The notes under the pieces are model-generated. The model was not told the origin of the DNA. It did not search any database and was given only the letters and a program-made list of their open reading frames with translations. DNA of 64,000 bases from Trichoplusia ni (Eukaryota; Arthropoda; Insecta; Lepidoptera; Noctuidae). Each line of letters begins with the position of its first letter. The first letter of the stretch is position 1. Of this stretch, positions 33,409-47,700 are shown piece after piece. A program made the translations under genes and the position numbers. The stretch covers positions 969,328 to 1,033,327 of the forward strand of contig NC_039480.1 of assembly GCF_003590095.1 (NCBI RefSeq), written 5' to 3'.

Positions 33409-36400
33409 TTATTTAATTGTTTCTTTTTAGAAAAGTCTCAAGCATTAAAAACATTCCAATTTCATGCCTCGACGCGGCCCACGAATGTTTATTCGTGGAT
33501 CACGCAAGTGGGTTATACCACTCGTCGACTATTCCTGCAGATCAATATGTTAAATTAAATATAGCAATTAGAAATTACTTAATACTTAAACAAAACAGCC
33601 ATTCCTAGGTGTCAAGTCGCAGATCAACAGACATTAACTTTCTCACTCCATGCCGAGACATAGAAAAACAAACAAATGAATTATTGAACCGTATATTGTT
33701 ACAGTACAATCAGTTGACATTATTTCCGTTTCAATAACATTGATATAATTGGGGAGCTCGCAGCGAATACAAAACAATATGAATGTGTGTTGTGTGAGCG
33801 TGTCTGTCGGCGTGACACGGGGATTATATGTGCACGCTGACGTGACAAAAATCACGAACACATCCCTAGCAGATGTGGACGTGTACCTATTGTTTGACGA
33901 GAGGCTTCGAGCAGAGCCGGGTGGGCTCACACTTCTTATGCAGAAAGCGGTTCTAACTAAATATGATATACCTGGTTACAAATTTGAAAAGAACTCGGTT
34001 TTCAGTAATAAGTCATCAGTAATTTATTAACTATTATTTAATAAATTAACGAGAATAAACTTTAAATATAACAAAGCCCGATAATATTGTACATGACGAT
34101 ACAAAAATGCCTGATAAATTATAATAATTATCAGCAATATTATTCTTAAATGTTGTTTAATTCCGATTCTTCCTCTTATTTTACAACAAATTATTAAAAT
34201 ATCTTTAAAGTTAGTCTTCTAGTGAAGCTAGAGCTCTGTTTGACAATACTAAACATAGGTAATTCGATTTCTAGCTAATCCCGAGGTGACGTGACTCGCG
34301 TACAATCGCCGCGAACGTGTGTTGTTAAAGCCGGATTTAAAATAAGCTCTTTGTGGGAAATAATGGGATTTTTAGTTCCAGGTATTGTAGGGCCTTTTTG
34401 TTTTTTTTTTCAATGATAAGTATTGAAAACGCGGACTGAACCTAGTCATGCAAACTTGTAAATGCGCTTGAATAAATGGACAGTGTACGCTTAGAAAAAC
34501 AATGATTAAAACCCACTCTAGAGTTATTGTATTGTTGCTTTTGTTAGAAGACAAGTTGAGAGAATGATATATGTACATCTCAAAATTCTGAGGTAGAGGC
34601 GAGAAAGATATTCCCAAACCAATAATCTTCAGCATATTCAAATAGGTTTTGTGTTGAACCATATATTACCTCAAAGCCTAGCTGTCACTCAACATTCTTA
34701 GACGAAGATTTATCTCACGAGCATGTAGTGTACGTGCTTATCTCACGACTGGAGCGACCTTATTCACTCGCCCATGATTTTATTACAATGTATCACGCCG
34801 CCTCTCCCACAGGGCACAGGCAGAGCTCTCACAAATTGCCGCCCGGACACTTTCATTATAACTCGCGACATTGATACTAGAAACAGTTTCTTCTCACAAT
34901 ATAAAGTTAATAACAGTCTTAGTTAGTACACGAGGCGCTAGACTACTGAGAAACCTTTATAATTTAAACAAGAAATTAATTGTTTCATGAGGAACGCGAT
35001 CTTAAGCTTTCAGTTAAGGAAATATATAAGATATCTCGGAAACAAAGCAAATTGTTTCCGCTCTAACAACCTTATTTATTTCACTGTATTTATAATTAAA
35101 GATCTGGACATTACCTAGACGACGTAGACTTAGCAACCGTTTCACTGAAACTTGGAAAACTTGACTGTTAAATAATATAAGATAAATTGTGTACCTACCA
35201 GAGACAATTAAATAAGATTGAATGAGCATTAAAAAGAACATGCTTAAATCCATTCTACACAGGGTGTGACGTTTCACTGCCGCGACTGCAAACTACTCCA
35301 GTTTAAAAGGTAGGCGATAGGTCACTGGTCTATTACCACGGTCCCGTAAATCTTTTCATCTTTCCTAAGGCCCTGAAACTAAAGTACCTGTTAAGCGAAT
35401 TACCATTTAGATGTCTTGAAACGTCCAACTAAAATGTAGCCATTTATCAAATATGAAGCCTTGATAACTTAAATATAATCCAATCAACAATTATTATTTA
35501 CCATTTCTACTGACAAGCGTCTCATGTTTTAACCTATTTCGCTTTCTTATTCTAGAATTTCTACATTTCAACAACGTCAATTGAATAAGCAAAACGTATA
35601 TATGAACTACTTATATTTAAAAAGGTTATGCTCAAAAGAAAAAACTGAAAATTAAAATGTAGGTAATCTTGTGGAATCATTTCCATTGTAATTAGATATT
35701 CCATATAAATTACAAAGAAAGCTTTTTTGATTTAATTTTTATGATAACATTGCGTCCGCGGAGCCACTCGGCTGTCTTCTTTTGACGCGGATTAAATTTA
35801 ATTTATTATACCTAATATATTATGTTGGAGGTCAAAACCTTTATTTCTGAAAAAGAACTTGCAATTTTGGGGTTTTCTGAAAAAATGTGGTTATTATTCA
35901 GGATTATAGGCACATTTCACGATAAGGTGCATTGCTCCATTTTACTTGTAGTTTTCAAAATACAAAAATTTTGCGTTACGAAAATATATTGCAGGCAATT
36001 TCGATTATATGATTGTGTTATTCGATGACGCACTTGATGATAACATATATAATTAATGCAAAGTTAAATTTACAGGAATTCCCAATGAATTTATAATAAT
36101 AGTGACAGATATGAAAAATGATGTAAATTATTCAACAAAAACTGGAGCTTATGTAAAATATAAAACAATCAATATAGTAGTTAAATGTTTCCCTGTCGCT
36201 TTTGACAATGGCCAACCAATATCCAGATTGATTCATAACAGTAATGGATTCTGAACCGTCCTCAAAATAGAAGACATGTCGTATTCGTCACGATATCGAA
36301 GTATTGTCTTAATGAAATAAAGTCATCAATCAATATCAATTTGGACATGGGTGCCGTAGTTATAGTAACGGTAGGATAGATTTAAAATTATCTTTATAGT

Positions 36401-38868
36401 ATCGTGAGAATGATTTGTAAATAAAATGAGACAACGTTTATTATATCCATAATAATGCACTGAACATTATGAAAACCTTGAGATTTTGACTTAAATCAAA
36501 TGTATCTCGAATCTCATACTTATCTCTAAGTTTTTCAACAAGGATCGCAGTCGTGTGTCATTGGTATTCAATGAGTCCATTCTCCGGTTATCGCTAACAG
36601 ATGGCAGTACGACGCGTCTCTGTTTATACGCGCACTCAGTCGCGCTGACTGGCTTCAGCCATAAACTATCGTAGACAAATACTACGCCACTCATTTCAGA
36701 GCTCTATACATTTAAATTGAATCATTGTTGTCTGATTTAAAAATACTGAAAATTGTCTGTGAGCGATTGATTTTTGTGATAAACTTGAGATCAATACACA
36801 GAAGCCTCGCAAAAAGTTGCCATATGCTAGTTATAAACCTAAGTGTCTTTTACGAATAAGCATTACTGTTTCTTATTACCTGGTACAGTACACCAATAGT
36901 TTTGAATGTGGTCGACAAAAGGCAATGACGTTAACTGTCAAAACTGTTTTACTCTTTCGTCACTGCCGCATAAGTTCGGAGTAGGTACTATAACACAAGC
37001 ACCGCTGTTGAAGTACGTGACACTGGGTTTTATTGGCGCGTCCCGGCGGGGTGACGGCTTGTTGCCATGCCCTACTGGGCGCACGTCTAACTAGTGCTAT
37101 GAAATGCCACTACGATGGCTGCGTGATTTTAGCAGATCATAAAATAAAACGGTCTTAACACTGTCAATACTATAAGAAATTGCATACATTTATTATAAGT
37201 ATTATTAACATTGCGAATGTTAGTTCGTTCCTTTGTTACGTTATTCTTTTTTGGTATGAAAAGGCTTGACGTCAAAGAAAAGACAAAAATTACTTTTTGT
37301 TGCGATGTTGAGCGAATCAAATATATTTGGTTATAAAATATCTTACTTTAGTCAAACTGAATCTTCTCAACCAAGTCCGGAAAAGAAAATCAATGATTAG
37401 TGTTATACGGAACCCGACAGTGGCTCGTAATGTAAACAGTATTATTGAGCTCTTCCGTCTCTAAACTTCCAATAGCTGTCTGGGTTTCAAATTGAGACGA
37501 TAAATGTCAATAAACTCGCATCGGCTATATGGGACATTTTATCGCCTTGCCAATTTGGATGTGAAAGTCTACACCCTGCGCTTTTAACATTTAGCAGTAA
37601 ATGAACTTTACAACACAAGGTTTTTCAATACATATGTAAACTGAATAAAGTAAGATATTCATTTTACTACGATAAAAAAAGCCTTTTATTCCATGCCTTT
37701 ACCAAGTTTTTATAACAAAATTAGTCAGTGAATTACGTGCCTACATTTATTGTAAATTGTAACATTATTATACTGGATTCTATATTGCAATTTATTATTA
37801 AAATTAAAAGTCTAGTGGTCTACTAATACCACTATACAATTGTTCCTATTAGAAGGATGTGAAATGTTTGCAAGTGTAACATGAGTTTCTAATTACGAGG
37901 CAAGAGATGCAAACTACATTGTCCAAGCAATTTAAAGTTTTATAGTCTTCTCTCAGACTGTGAATACCTCATGTTTATCTCTCAGGGCTTTACTAAGTAA
38001 CACATTGTTGTTATCTAACACCTTTTAGACATACAATGTACGAGTTATGTAACAGATTTCTTTAAGTTTAAGTTGTGTTTTCGATGTAACAATAGTCACA
38101 TTTTGCACGGCAATATTTGACAACATATCTACAAATTCCCCCACTATTATTACATTTTATGAATATCAAATAAGCAATATTCAAACGTTTGACTAAAACT
38201 ATTTTTGATTTAATTTAACTTTTGTCAGTTCATGGAAAAGAGAATACGTCAGTGATATTAAACCAGCTAACTGTCTAGTTACAGATTAGACAGCCGTGTC
38301 TGTAAATATAAAGTGAGACCTCTTTTGTGAACCAATACGAATTACCTCGGCTATCAGGCGCTTTCCTTTCATACTGAGACGTTTACATTGATTCTGAGAT
38401 GAAATTTGTTTCTGTTTTTTTTTTGGTTACTGTAATTCTTGCTATCTGAATGCAAACTACCAAATGTAAGAAAATCTGAGAAACTTTGGAGCCTGTTGAA
38501 CGTTTATCTGCCAGGTTTGTGTTAATAAAGAAAAAATATGAAAATGTTTAATATCGCTTGCTATTCGCATTTAAATTCTATAGTATATTGATTTAATCAT
38601 TTTATAGAACTTTAACAACTGTCGAAGTAAGTTTCATAAACAAAAACAAAATATTTTTATTGATACAGCTGCGATCACTAGTTTTTTGAACCCTCCAAAG
38701 AAAAATGCAACATATTTTTGTTGCCTGACTTGTTCTATAGTCGCAGACTACAGCATCTTATGTATTAGTTATTATTATTATAATAATATACTAAATAGCA
38801 TATTCGTCTCGTATTTGACGACTGTCATTAGACGAAACAGATAAATGCAGAAGTTCCACTCACCATAA
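33409..38868. other. Gene-free 5.5 kb
   Basis: No gene recognised. GC-richer patches lie at about 34,260-34,330, 34,790-34,860, 36,590-36,670 and 37,020-37,090. Open frames are short and unrecognised. Confidence 0.55.
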
Positions 38869-39096
38869 TCTATACTAATATATAAAGCTGAAGAGTTTGT
38901 TTGTTTGTTTGAATGCGCTAATCTCAGGAACTACTGGTTCAAATTGGAATAATATTTTTGTGTTGAATAGACCATTCATCGATCAAGGTTTTAGGGTATA
39001 CGTGAAACGTGATGGTACCGTTGCGACAAATAGGAGCGAAAAAAATGATAACTTATATCTTCTAACCAAGCGGACGAAGTTGCGGGCAACAGCTAG
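38869..39096 (+). mobile_element. Helitron-like element, copy 2 (complete, non-autonomous)
   Basis: The 228-bp element starts TC (after A) and ends CTAG (before T), the A|T insertion rule of Helitrons. Five bases... directly before AGCTAG is the hairpin GTTGC-GG-GCAAC (39080-39091 region), the usual Helitron terminator. It resembles the short lepidopteran Helitrons I know of; no coding sequence. Confidence 0.85.
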
Positions 39097-41350
39097 TAAA
39101 AGATAATCTTTCAATGTATTATTTTTATTCTTTATCTTTATCTGGACAAAAGTTAAGATCTATGGAATTTTATGGAATTTTTGAAACGCGCATCGTCATG
39201 CAACGTCTATCAGTTCATAATTTCAACAGACTTTAAAAGGTCTTACTGCCATAGTTAATAAAGCCTTATACTTATTTCTTACTATATATATTTCTGTATA
39301 CTTCATTATTTTACGCAGTGGTAGTTCTTAGCTAAGCTGGGCAGCTGGCGCGCGGCTCCCACAGTGCGCTGGTGCTGGCTGCCTGCCGAGAGGCGCACGT
39401 TTACGATGCGAGCCAGTCATCGCCGCGCTTTACGATCTCATAACATATTCGCTTTTGTCTACTTTTTTAACTGTGTTTGGAAAGAGCAGAAACCAGCTGT
39501 GACTTGTGTGCGCCTGTCTGACTGAAATGAAAAATTTTGTTAGCATTGATGAAAAACAGATTGTGAAAGAAACAATATTGAACTTGAATTGCGAGTGGTA
39601 GAAAAGTGTGGGGAAAACCCAATACTTTTACCCATTTGAGGATTCCGGATTGTTTTTTAAGAAAAAAATAGTTTTATCTGCTTAATTTTAAAATTCGCTA
39701 CTAAACATTATAGTACTTAGTAACTACATTTACTTACTTCTTCAATGATCTTTAGCTTGTTTAAAGCCTAAACATTCATTGCACTCTTCACCAATAACTA
39801 AAATATCTTTAAAGTATTCAAGAATTAGAATAACAGAGGCATTAGCTTTCCAATTAATATTAATTAAAAATGTAGGTATTTGAAAAACAATAATTCACTT
39901 ACAAATCAAACCAAATCAAACTCGTTAATCGTTTCACAGCGAAACTCCGATAGTCTTATCCCACACCAGCATCAAATCAGTTATAACCTTGTGACGCAAA
40001 GAACATATTTCAAAATTTTAGCTGAATCTTAAACTAACCTACATAGTGAGATTTGACTACAAGCAAACGGACAAGTAAAAGATAAAATCAAGTATATATT
40101 TCGACCTAATTACAATTGTCTAATATTCAACTGTAAATCTAATACTATAGGTAATAATTTACGTTTAGTCTAGTAAGTCTAGCTCTATAATAGATGACCG
40201 ACGCCGCCAATTATCTAGACATCGGTCTCCGTTACAGACGCTGAATATTGTATTACCTACATACAATTCTCATTTAAGTTTAGGATGAAATAATCTGATG
40301 GAGAGAGACGAATTATGTCTTAATAACAGTTTTTTTATATTCAGTATAGTCTGTGTTCCTTTACATATTTCTGTTGTACGCTTGTTTGTCACTGAACTGG
40401 TCTTAAATAGCCTAAACTTAAATTTAATTGTATATTGTCGCCTATTATGTAGTCGTGAAACAGAAACATTAAATGTAACAATAACTTGATTTTCAAATTC
40501 TACAATTTATTATTACTAAGCACGGAGTTTCCTCGGATCGCTAGTCACAGACTGTTTTAGAAATCACTGTCGCAGACAATAAAAATAATTATATGAAAAC
40601 AATTTATGAAATTGACGACAATTTACTAAAAAATACTGAGAGACACCGTACCATTGTATTAACTTATCGACAATTAGGAGTTGTTCACTCGAATGCTTAC
40701 AATTTACAATAAGATGAAAAAACATTCAAGTTTCGTCTAGAGGTGAACATTGTGACATGTCTGACTTTGATTGAAAACTATGATCTAAGATATATATTGT
40801 ATATATATACTGTATTAAGATATACATATTTATATTGCTTCCATACTTTGAAGATCTAATAATTTTCCAGGCAATTTTACTTCAATCTTTTCATTATTTC
40901 TTTACAAAAAGAATAGAAATAAATATCCCATTAGTAATAATGAGAAAGCGTCAGGTAGGTAGCACTATTACAGTTCTCTTGTGTGACTCCAATAGCGTAA
41001 TACACAGCTTAGATTGCGGTCTCGCTTTCTCAAACACAAACGTCTTGGTTTAGAAGGCGGTGACAAGCCTCTAGCTCTCCAACAAATCGTAGCAGCTCAG
41101 TTCGTAGCGCTACAAAGCGCTGAATGTGCTCTCAAAGCGTCGCTGTTACTAAGCGCAGTCGGTAACTGCCGTCAATAGACGTGTCGTGCTAGGCGGTGCT
41201 TGTCCCACACTCGGGCTGCGAGCGTGTCGCCTGTGACATATACGACCGCAGTATTGGTATGTTGCCAGATCAGTAAGGAGGCTTGCTATCTTGGACCTGT
41301 AATTTTCGTATTTTATAGTAGCTGAAATTTAAAAATGCGGCTGTATGTTA
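39097..41350. other. Gene-free 2.3 kb
   Basis: No gene recognised. GC-rich patches lie at about 39,330-39,430 and 41,055-41,240; the second is rich in CGTAGC and AGCGC motifs. Confidence 0.55.
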
Positions 41351-41369
41351 GTACTGCTATTATATACAT
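41351..41369. repeat. Target duplication of SINE, left copy (19 bp)
   Basis: GTACTGCTATTATATACAT, identical to 41739-41757. Confidence 0.95.
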
Positions 41370-41738
41370 CATCATTGGCCTAGCCTTTTCCCAACTATGT
41401 TGGGGTCGGCTACCAGTCCAACCGGTTTCAGCTAAGTACCAGTGTTTTACAAGGAGCGACTGCCTATCTGACCTCCTCAACCCAGTTACCTGGGCAACAC
41501 GATACCCCTTGGTTAGACTGGCTGTCAGACTTTTTCAAGCTTCTGACTACCTGTAACGACTGTCAAAGATGTAGGAATAACAGCCGGGACCCACAATTTA
41601 ACGTGCCTTCCGAAACACGGAGGAACTCGTTATGACAAAGATGGTCACCCATCTACGGACCAACCGCGTCAAGCATAGCTTAACCTGTGATCGAATCACT
41701 TACGCAGTTATAGCTTAGCCACGAGCTCCTCTCGCCAC
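41370..41738 (-). mobile_element. 5S-rRNA-headed SINE, family B, full copy
   Basis: The 369-bp element is bounded by exact 19-bp target duplications, so it inserted by reverse transcription. Read on the minus strand, about 35-100 nt from its start it has GATCACAGGTTAAGC, GACGCGGTTGGT and TAGATGGGTGACC. These align in order with the internal promoter of insect 5S rRNA (GATCACCGAAGTTAAGC, GGCGCGGTTAGTAC, TAGATGGGTGACC, from memory). A body shared with 12,425-12,690 follows, then GTAGCCGACCCCAACATAG and TTGGGAAAAGGCTAGG and a short (ATG)n tail. It has no open frame. Confidence 0.9.
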
Positions 41739-41757
41739 GTACTGCTATTATATACAT
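41739..41757. repeat. Target duplication of SINE, right copy (19 bp)
   Basis: GTACTGCTATTATATACAT, identical to 41351-41369. Confidence 0.95.
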
Positions 41758-44700
41758 AATAAGTAATAAGGATAAAACCATGTCCGATGCTTTTGGTAAC
41801 ATGCTATTTTTATTGTTTTGATATGAGTCGTAGTAAATGTGTGCGGTGAATAATCATTACACAATATTATAAATGTAATATAAATAAATTCCAAAAGCTA
41901 TTATTTATTATCAACAAATTATTAATTTACATTTAATGAAAGTTGTTTCCCATGTAAACTTGTTAAGTATATTTTTACGAAAATTGCAAATTGATATAAA
42001 ATTAATTATATTGCTAATAGGATTCCGTACAGCCAGCACACATCGTAACGAGTTTAATACAATGCCGCGCTCCGATGCCAATGTATTTACGACTCAGATA
42101 CTAGCGACCTATTTACGATTATTGCAGTTCAATTGCAAACCATTCCGATAAATACAATTTGTAATTTATGCAATGATAATAATATAATTGGATATTCCCG
42201 CCATGTTATGGTTTAGCAATTAATAAGTATTGCTAACGGATTCTGTTTGTTATTATTTCCATTAATTATAATGATCAAAGTATAAATCAAACGGTTTATC
42301 GACTTATTTATAAGTATATTGGAGACAATTTGCAGACAAGATTTTATTACAATGTTATTATTTTCCATTCCAAACAAAATCTAGTAAATCAACTATTTTA
42401 TTAATAATGTATTATTGGGAGCAACTAAGTAGTCGACAATAATGATATTATTAAAGTGAGTATTGGCAAGCTCCCAAGTTGTGAGGTCAGTCGTAGGCAG
42501 TCGTAGCCAATCGTAGCCAATCGTAGCTTCGTAGTCCAAGGTGTTCGGGGCTAGCCAAAACCTCACTACGTAAAGATCAATTAGATTTTGGTATCGGGAG
42601 GCTATAAATAACGGTTGGATTCGGGCGAGGATTACCTAAGGGCAGTGGGGACAGTGCGGTATTGGGGTATTAAATACCTGTCAATAACACGTGCCGAGTG
42701 TCCGTGCCGGCTGCCAGCGCCATCCCTCATCCAGGCTTGTGAGATTCTCTCGACTATTTGTGTCGAGTTTCTCAAATAACTTCATAGTTGTGTTCAAATT
42801 TCCCGGCAACGGTCAAAGTCGCGATTTAATATACAAACACAATTAAGACTTTTGCAATCATCATTGTTTTGATAGAAATCACAAGTAAGCCAAAATAAAT
42901 AAAAACTAACTACATTTAAAGTTTACTTGGTATTCCGGCATTTTCTTAGGCTTACGAGTACCAAAACTTCTTAATAAAAAATGCAGCAATGTAAGAGAGA
43001 GGCCGCTCTACAGCATAGTATGCCTTCTCGCTTCCACAATTGCTACAGTCTTATTTAAAAGTAACATGAAGGCTGCTGTGCTTGGCACGTGTGCGTTTAA
43101 TTCTTTGCATAATAGAATATACACATTATGCATAACTTAACGTTATACTCCGCTGAACTCTTACGTTTTCAGCAAACTTGTTTAAAACTAGTTGTTTGTG
43201 TTACGTTATATCTTACTTCATTTAATGTATGTTTTCCTTCACTTTGTTAGTAGTATAAACTTACAATAATATTAAAGTTTTTTGTTTTAATTCCGTAGCT
43301 GGTTTAAATTAATAAAGACTTAACTTAAAATATGAAGTAATCATACTTATTTATACAGAAAGGTTTTTAAATATGACATCATTATTTTTTTAAACAAAGC
43401 GTGGTGGTATTTTGATTCAGAAAGGAATTGTTCGATGTTAATTACTAAGTAAAGAATTCGCAATATACTGTATACACCGGGGATCACTAGGTCTCAGTTC
43501 TGCACGCATTGATTAGATCGTATCGCTACGTGTGCTGTCGCGCTTCTATACAAATTGTCAGTCCCGACATTAACACTCTAGCAATATTAATACCATAGTA
43601 AGTATGACGTCTGCCTTTGCTCGTGGCAAACAGCAACCCTAGTTTGTGAGGTGGCCGTGCGTGGGGGACCTGAATAATTAGCAAGCCCGAGGCAAGTTAC
43701 AATGAATGGACTTGATTTTGCGAATCGGTACAATATTTGGGGGAAAAAAATATTAATTAGATGTATTAATCTTCTCTGCTTATTTATTTGACACCGAAAT
43801 ATTTTTGTACTTTAACTTTATTTTAGGAAACCTTACCTGAATTGTCATTAACAAAAAATCCCGTCATGCCAGCACTATCAGCGTCTATACATTAGTATTT
43901 ACTGAAAGGAGCTTTCAAAAATAGCTCGTCATCAATCATTCGTGACCTTAACCCTCGGCGGCCGGTGTTCGCACGGCAACACTTGCACCTCACGGGTCTC
44001 GCCGACCCTACGTCTGGCCACATATTAGTACGGATAGATTTCGGCCCAAATCCCCGATCTTTTCCATAATCCCTCAGTAAAAGGGCAAGGCATATATTCG
44101 GCGTAAATTGGAGTATTAGGTAGGGAGCATATGTCAGGAAAGCTGTCAGATTCGTGGCACACAAACCATATTTTCCTAATTTATTGGATCAACCCTAAGC
44201 ACGGTCAGTTTCATCATACTTCGGTTTTAGGAGTTTTTATTGGCGGGTTATTATTATGTTATTAGCTTGGGAATGGGTTTCTCTTGACTTGTTTTTTTAG
44301 AGTCGATGTAGGATATTTTAGTAGAGTTCTATATTTAAATATAATTCATAGTTTAGAACTGATATATTACATAACGGAAGTTCGCAAAATGTTGTTTGTG
44401 TATAAATGTTTGGATGATTCATGCTTGCGTTGTACGTGGTGTGTTGTGTGAGACTCGTGCGCGAGAGCGACGCGCGCGCTGAGCGATGGATATGAATGCG
44501 CTGCGTCGATTGTTTCGCGATTCCGAGCCCGTGGTGAAAATCTAAGATAAATAGTACTATTGTTTAGTTTCTTTTGTCAATAAAACATATTTGTGTCTGG
44601 CCTGTTACCATTCTGTTACTCATAATTGCTTCTTTTATTTGTGACATTGTTGATACTCAGTTTTATAAAGACCGCGGGTACTGATACTATAGGATGGATA

Positions 44701-47700
44701 CGTTACATTCCGGAAAGAACGCGTGTACTGACAATGGTACGAGTGCGTTTTAATTCAGGTAGAATACCTTTGCAATTATAGATATCGATAAAACGTTGCG
44801 AGAAAATGAGCGTAATAATCGTTAGCCGGCTCTCAGTGGCAGCCAATAACCAGGATATTGCCGAAACTCTGATCGTAAACAAATTGTAACGTTCCTCAGG
44901 TATTTCACCAACTAAAACTTCTTAACTAGTGTTCGCTACTCCGCTTAGTTCCTAACTTGCGATCCGAGTAAATAAACTGGGATCGATCCAACTTGCCACT
45001 ATTACACAGTTCTCTAAGGAACATCTGGCGAAGTACTTGGACACAAACATAACACTAACTGTCGATATGTACCCCCCCCCCCCCCGCCCACGCCGCCGAC
45101 TGGAGTTTCTCCGTGTGAACCGGCTGATCGAGGAGTTATCCGGTTTCTTTAGAGAAAACGCGTCGGCAGGGTTTTTCACAAGTAACAGAAAGTTACCTTT
45201 AGTACTATTATATCTATAAACCTTGATACTATCAGGTCGGTGTTCTGGCTCTCCGCAATTTAAATTTAAATCGACTTCGCTTAGAGCTAACGCTTAAATT
45301 TTATTTGTCTAGCTTTTGAAAATTGAGTGGGATTTTATTCTTTTTAATAAGTTGGATAAATGTTTGGTATTTTAAACGCTGGCAATCAATCACTGCTTGG
45401 TTTATTTATTTTAGACATAGCTTCGGTTCAGTGATCCGATACGATATCTCGCTGTTCTGTGTTGCAATTGAAAAATATCATTAACTCATAAACATTGTGT
45501 ACCGGTCGGAGGTTCAATAGATTTTTTTATATTGTTCTTCGCTTTTGTTTATGATTAAGATTTGTTGGGACAGCAAAATTCCAGATCACAAAATGACATT
45601 TTATTTTCTAACGGTATGAAGTAGAGCCAAACGCTGCACCTGTTTCATAAGTTTTCCATTTTCTAGAACATCTCCATCATAATCCGTCAGCGCGCTAACT
45701 GTACACGTGCGACTGCAGATTGAAACAAATGTGCACGTGTTCTTGAAGAAAATAACAATACTAAGAAGTGTTCCGCCTTCATCTCGCACACCTCATAGTT
45801 AAGGAGGCTTGTTCTTTTGTCGTGTAACCCTTTCAGTATTGAACAATGGCTCATAGAAGGTTATATGGCCTCACCGCTTCACGTTCACATAAAAAAATTA
45901 CTGACATAATTTTTTTTCAGTTATTCGAATTAGATTAAAAAAGGACGTTTGATTTCAAGACAGCAAAATGTATAATCCTTGGACAAAAATATCATCCACA
46001 ACTAAATTCGGATATAATTAATATCAGGATGAATTTTTTTAAATGGAATAAATAATGACCCCCATTAGTCGGTTAACTTTTAAAGCCAGCTGTGTAAACG
46101 TGTCTACAGGTTGTTGTTTTTCCGGCTCGCGGTGCGTGGCCGCGCGGCGTGACGCGTCGCCGCCGGTATTCAATCTGGGAGTGTGTTTGGACTCGTCCAT
46201 CAACGTGTCGCGGTGATGGATGGCGCCGCAAGATACGGTGCGCGTGCCGCTCGTACTCGCTAGGGTTGCCTACACACTACCATGTGAGCGTGGACTTACA
46301 GACTTAGTTTGGTTGAAGTGCTTTGGAAAAAATAATGTTGACGCATTTTATTTAACAACTAGCAACATAAGCAGTATTCTGATCAATTTTCTATTCTTTG
46401 TTTTGCAGAATAGCTTTGTTATGAAATCAATTCAGGAATTAAACTTAATTCGTAAATTCACTAAATGAATAATAATGTAGCCAATAAAATGAACACTCAA
46501 ATGCCATTTGCGAATATAGGACGTTATATTTAAAACGGTTCTGGGGACAACCCTGCATACGAATCAGTTCCGTAATAGCTCGTTGTCAACAGTGCGCGAC
46601 CTCACGCGGTGATATCGGCTTACGATGACGCGCTGACGTCACTCACGCACTCTCGACACCCTTTATATATATTGTTATTATCATTCTCTCCTCGATCGAG
46701 TCTAACCCCACGACAAACAACTTCTATGTCAATGTAAAGTTTGCCAAAAATATGGCTAATGTTAGCATATGTTTTTGTATTACAGACATTATTATGTGAA
46801 CTGGACACTGACAGGACATGTTACATTTGAGGTTAGAGTGGCGTAGCAATCTATAGGTGTTGTCGAGGTGGACCTAGCTAGAGATATAAACGAGAAATTT
46901 CCGATCATCACTTGATTAATCGGTAATACCAAACGATTTGTGAAATTAAAAATCTATTTTTTTGCATAAAACTTCTCCACTGGCTCCGATATTTCTTCAG
47001 ATATTTAAACACTGCTTCCCTAGCTACAAAAATTGATGTCCCATCTGAAACCTGTGTTACGAGTCTGCCTCGCACTTGGACGGCTATTTTTTGGAGATAG
47101 ATCATTGTTTTTTTGCCAAGCATTTTGAAATCCATGCACAAAAATTACATTTCAAATTTGACTGGACTTCGGCGAATCATGTTCTATTAGATTCGTTATA
47201 GCGAGAAAGAAAACGTTAAACAAGAAAGCGATGTTAAAAGAAAGGCAGCGCGAGCAGGTCATTATATTGCATCTGTTATGTGAGCACCTCTCCAGGCCCG
47301 AACAACAGCTGTTCCGTACACGAGCATTTGTCAAACATTAATAACTCGGCGGGAGTGGCAGGACTGCACTTGGATTTTTTTCACACCCAAGCTATAGGAT
47401 CGAATATTACATTTTACAAGAGGGTCCTATTAGGCAATGTCAGCAGTGCATAACAGACTAATGAGATTACCAATAAAACACTGCCTACTATCTTGTAAAA
47501 GGTTTTTTTTATAGCTTAACAGTTATTTGAGTTACCGAAATAGTTTATGTCTAGACGTACCGCTTACGGATTAAACCTAATTAATCAAAGTTTTCGAGTT
47601 CTTCAATTGTTGGAAGACTTGTCAAAGTCAGTAATCACAACTCTTCTTAACCATTTTTAATTAACTAGTAATTACAACAAGCCTACTGTAGGTACTCCTG

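Noticed and set aside
43892..44164. 90-codon minus-strand open frame
   Set aside because: It crosses a GC-rich island; it has two CxxC-like cysteines but no recognisable domain or gene structure.
45071..45084. Run of about 14 C as a special element
   Set aside because: A homopolymer alone supports nothing more than a simple repeat and is prone to length error.
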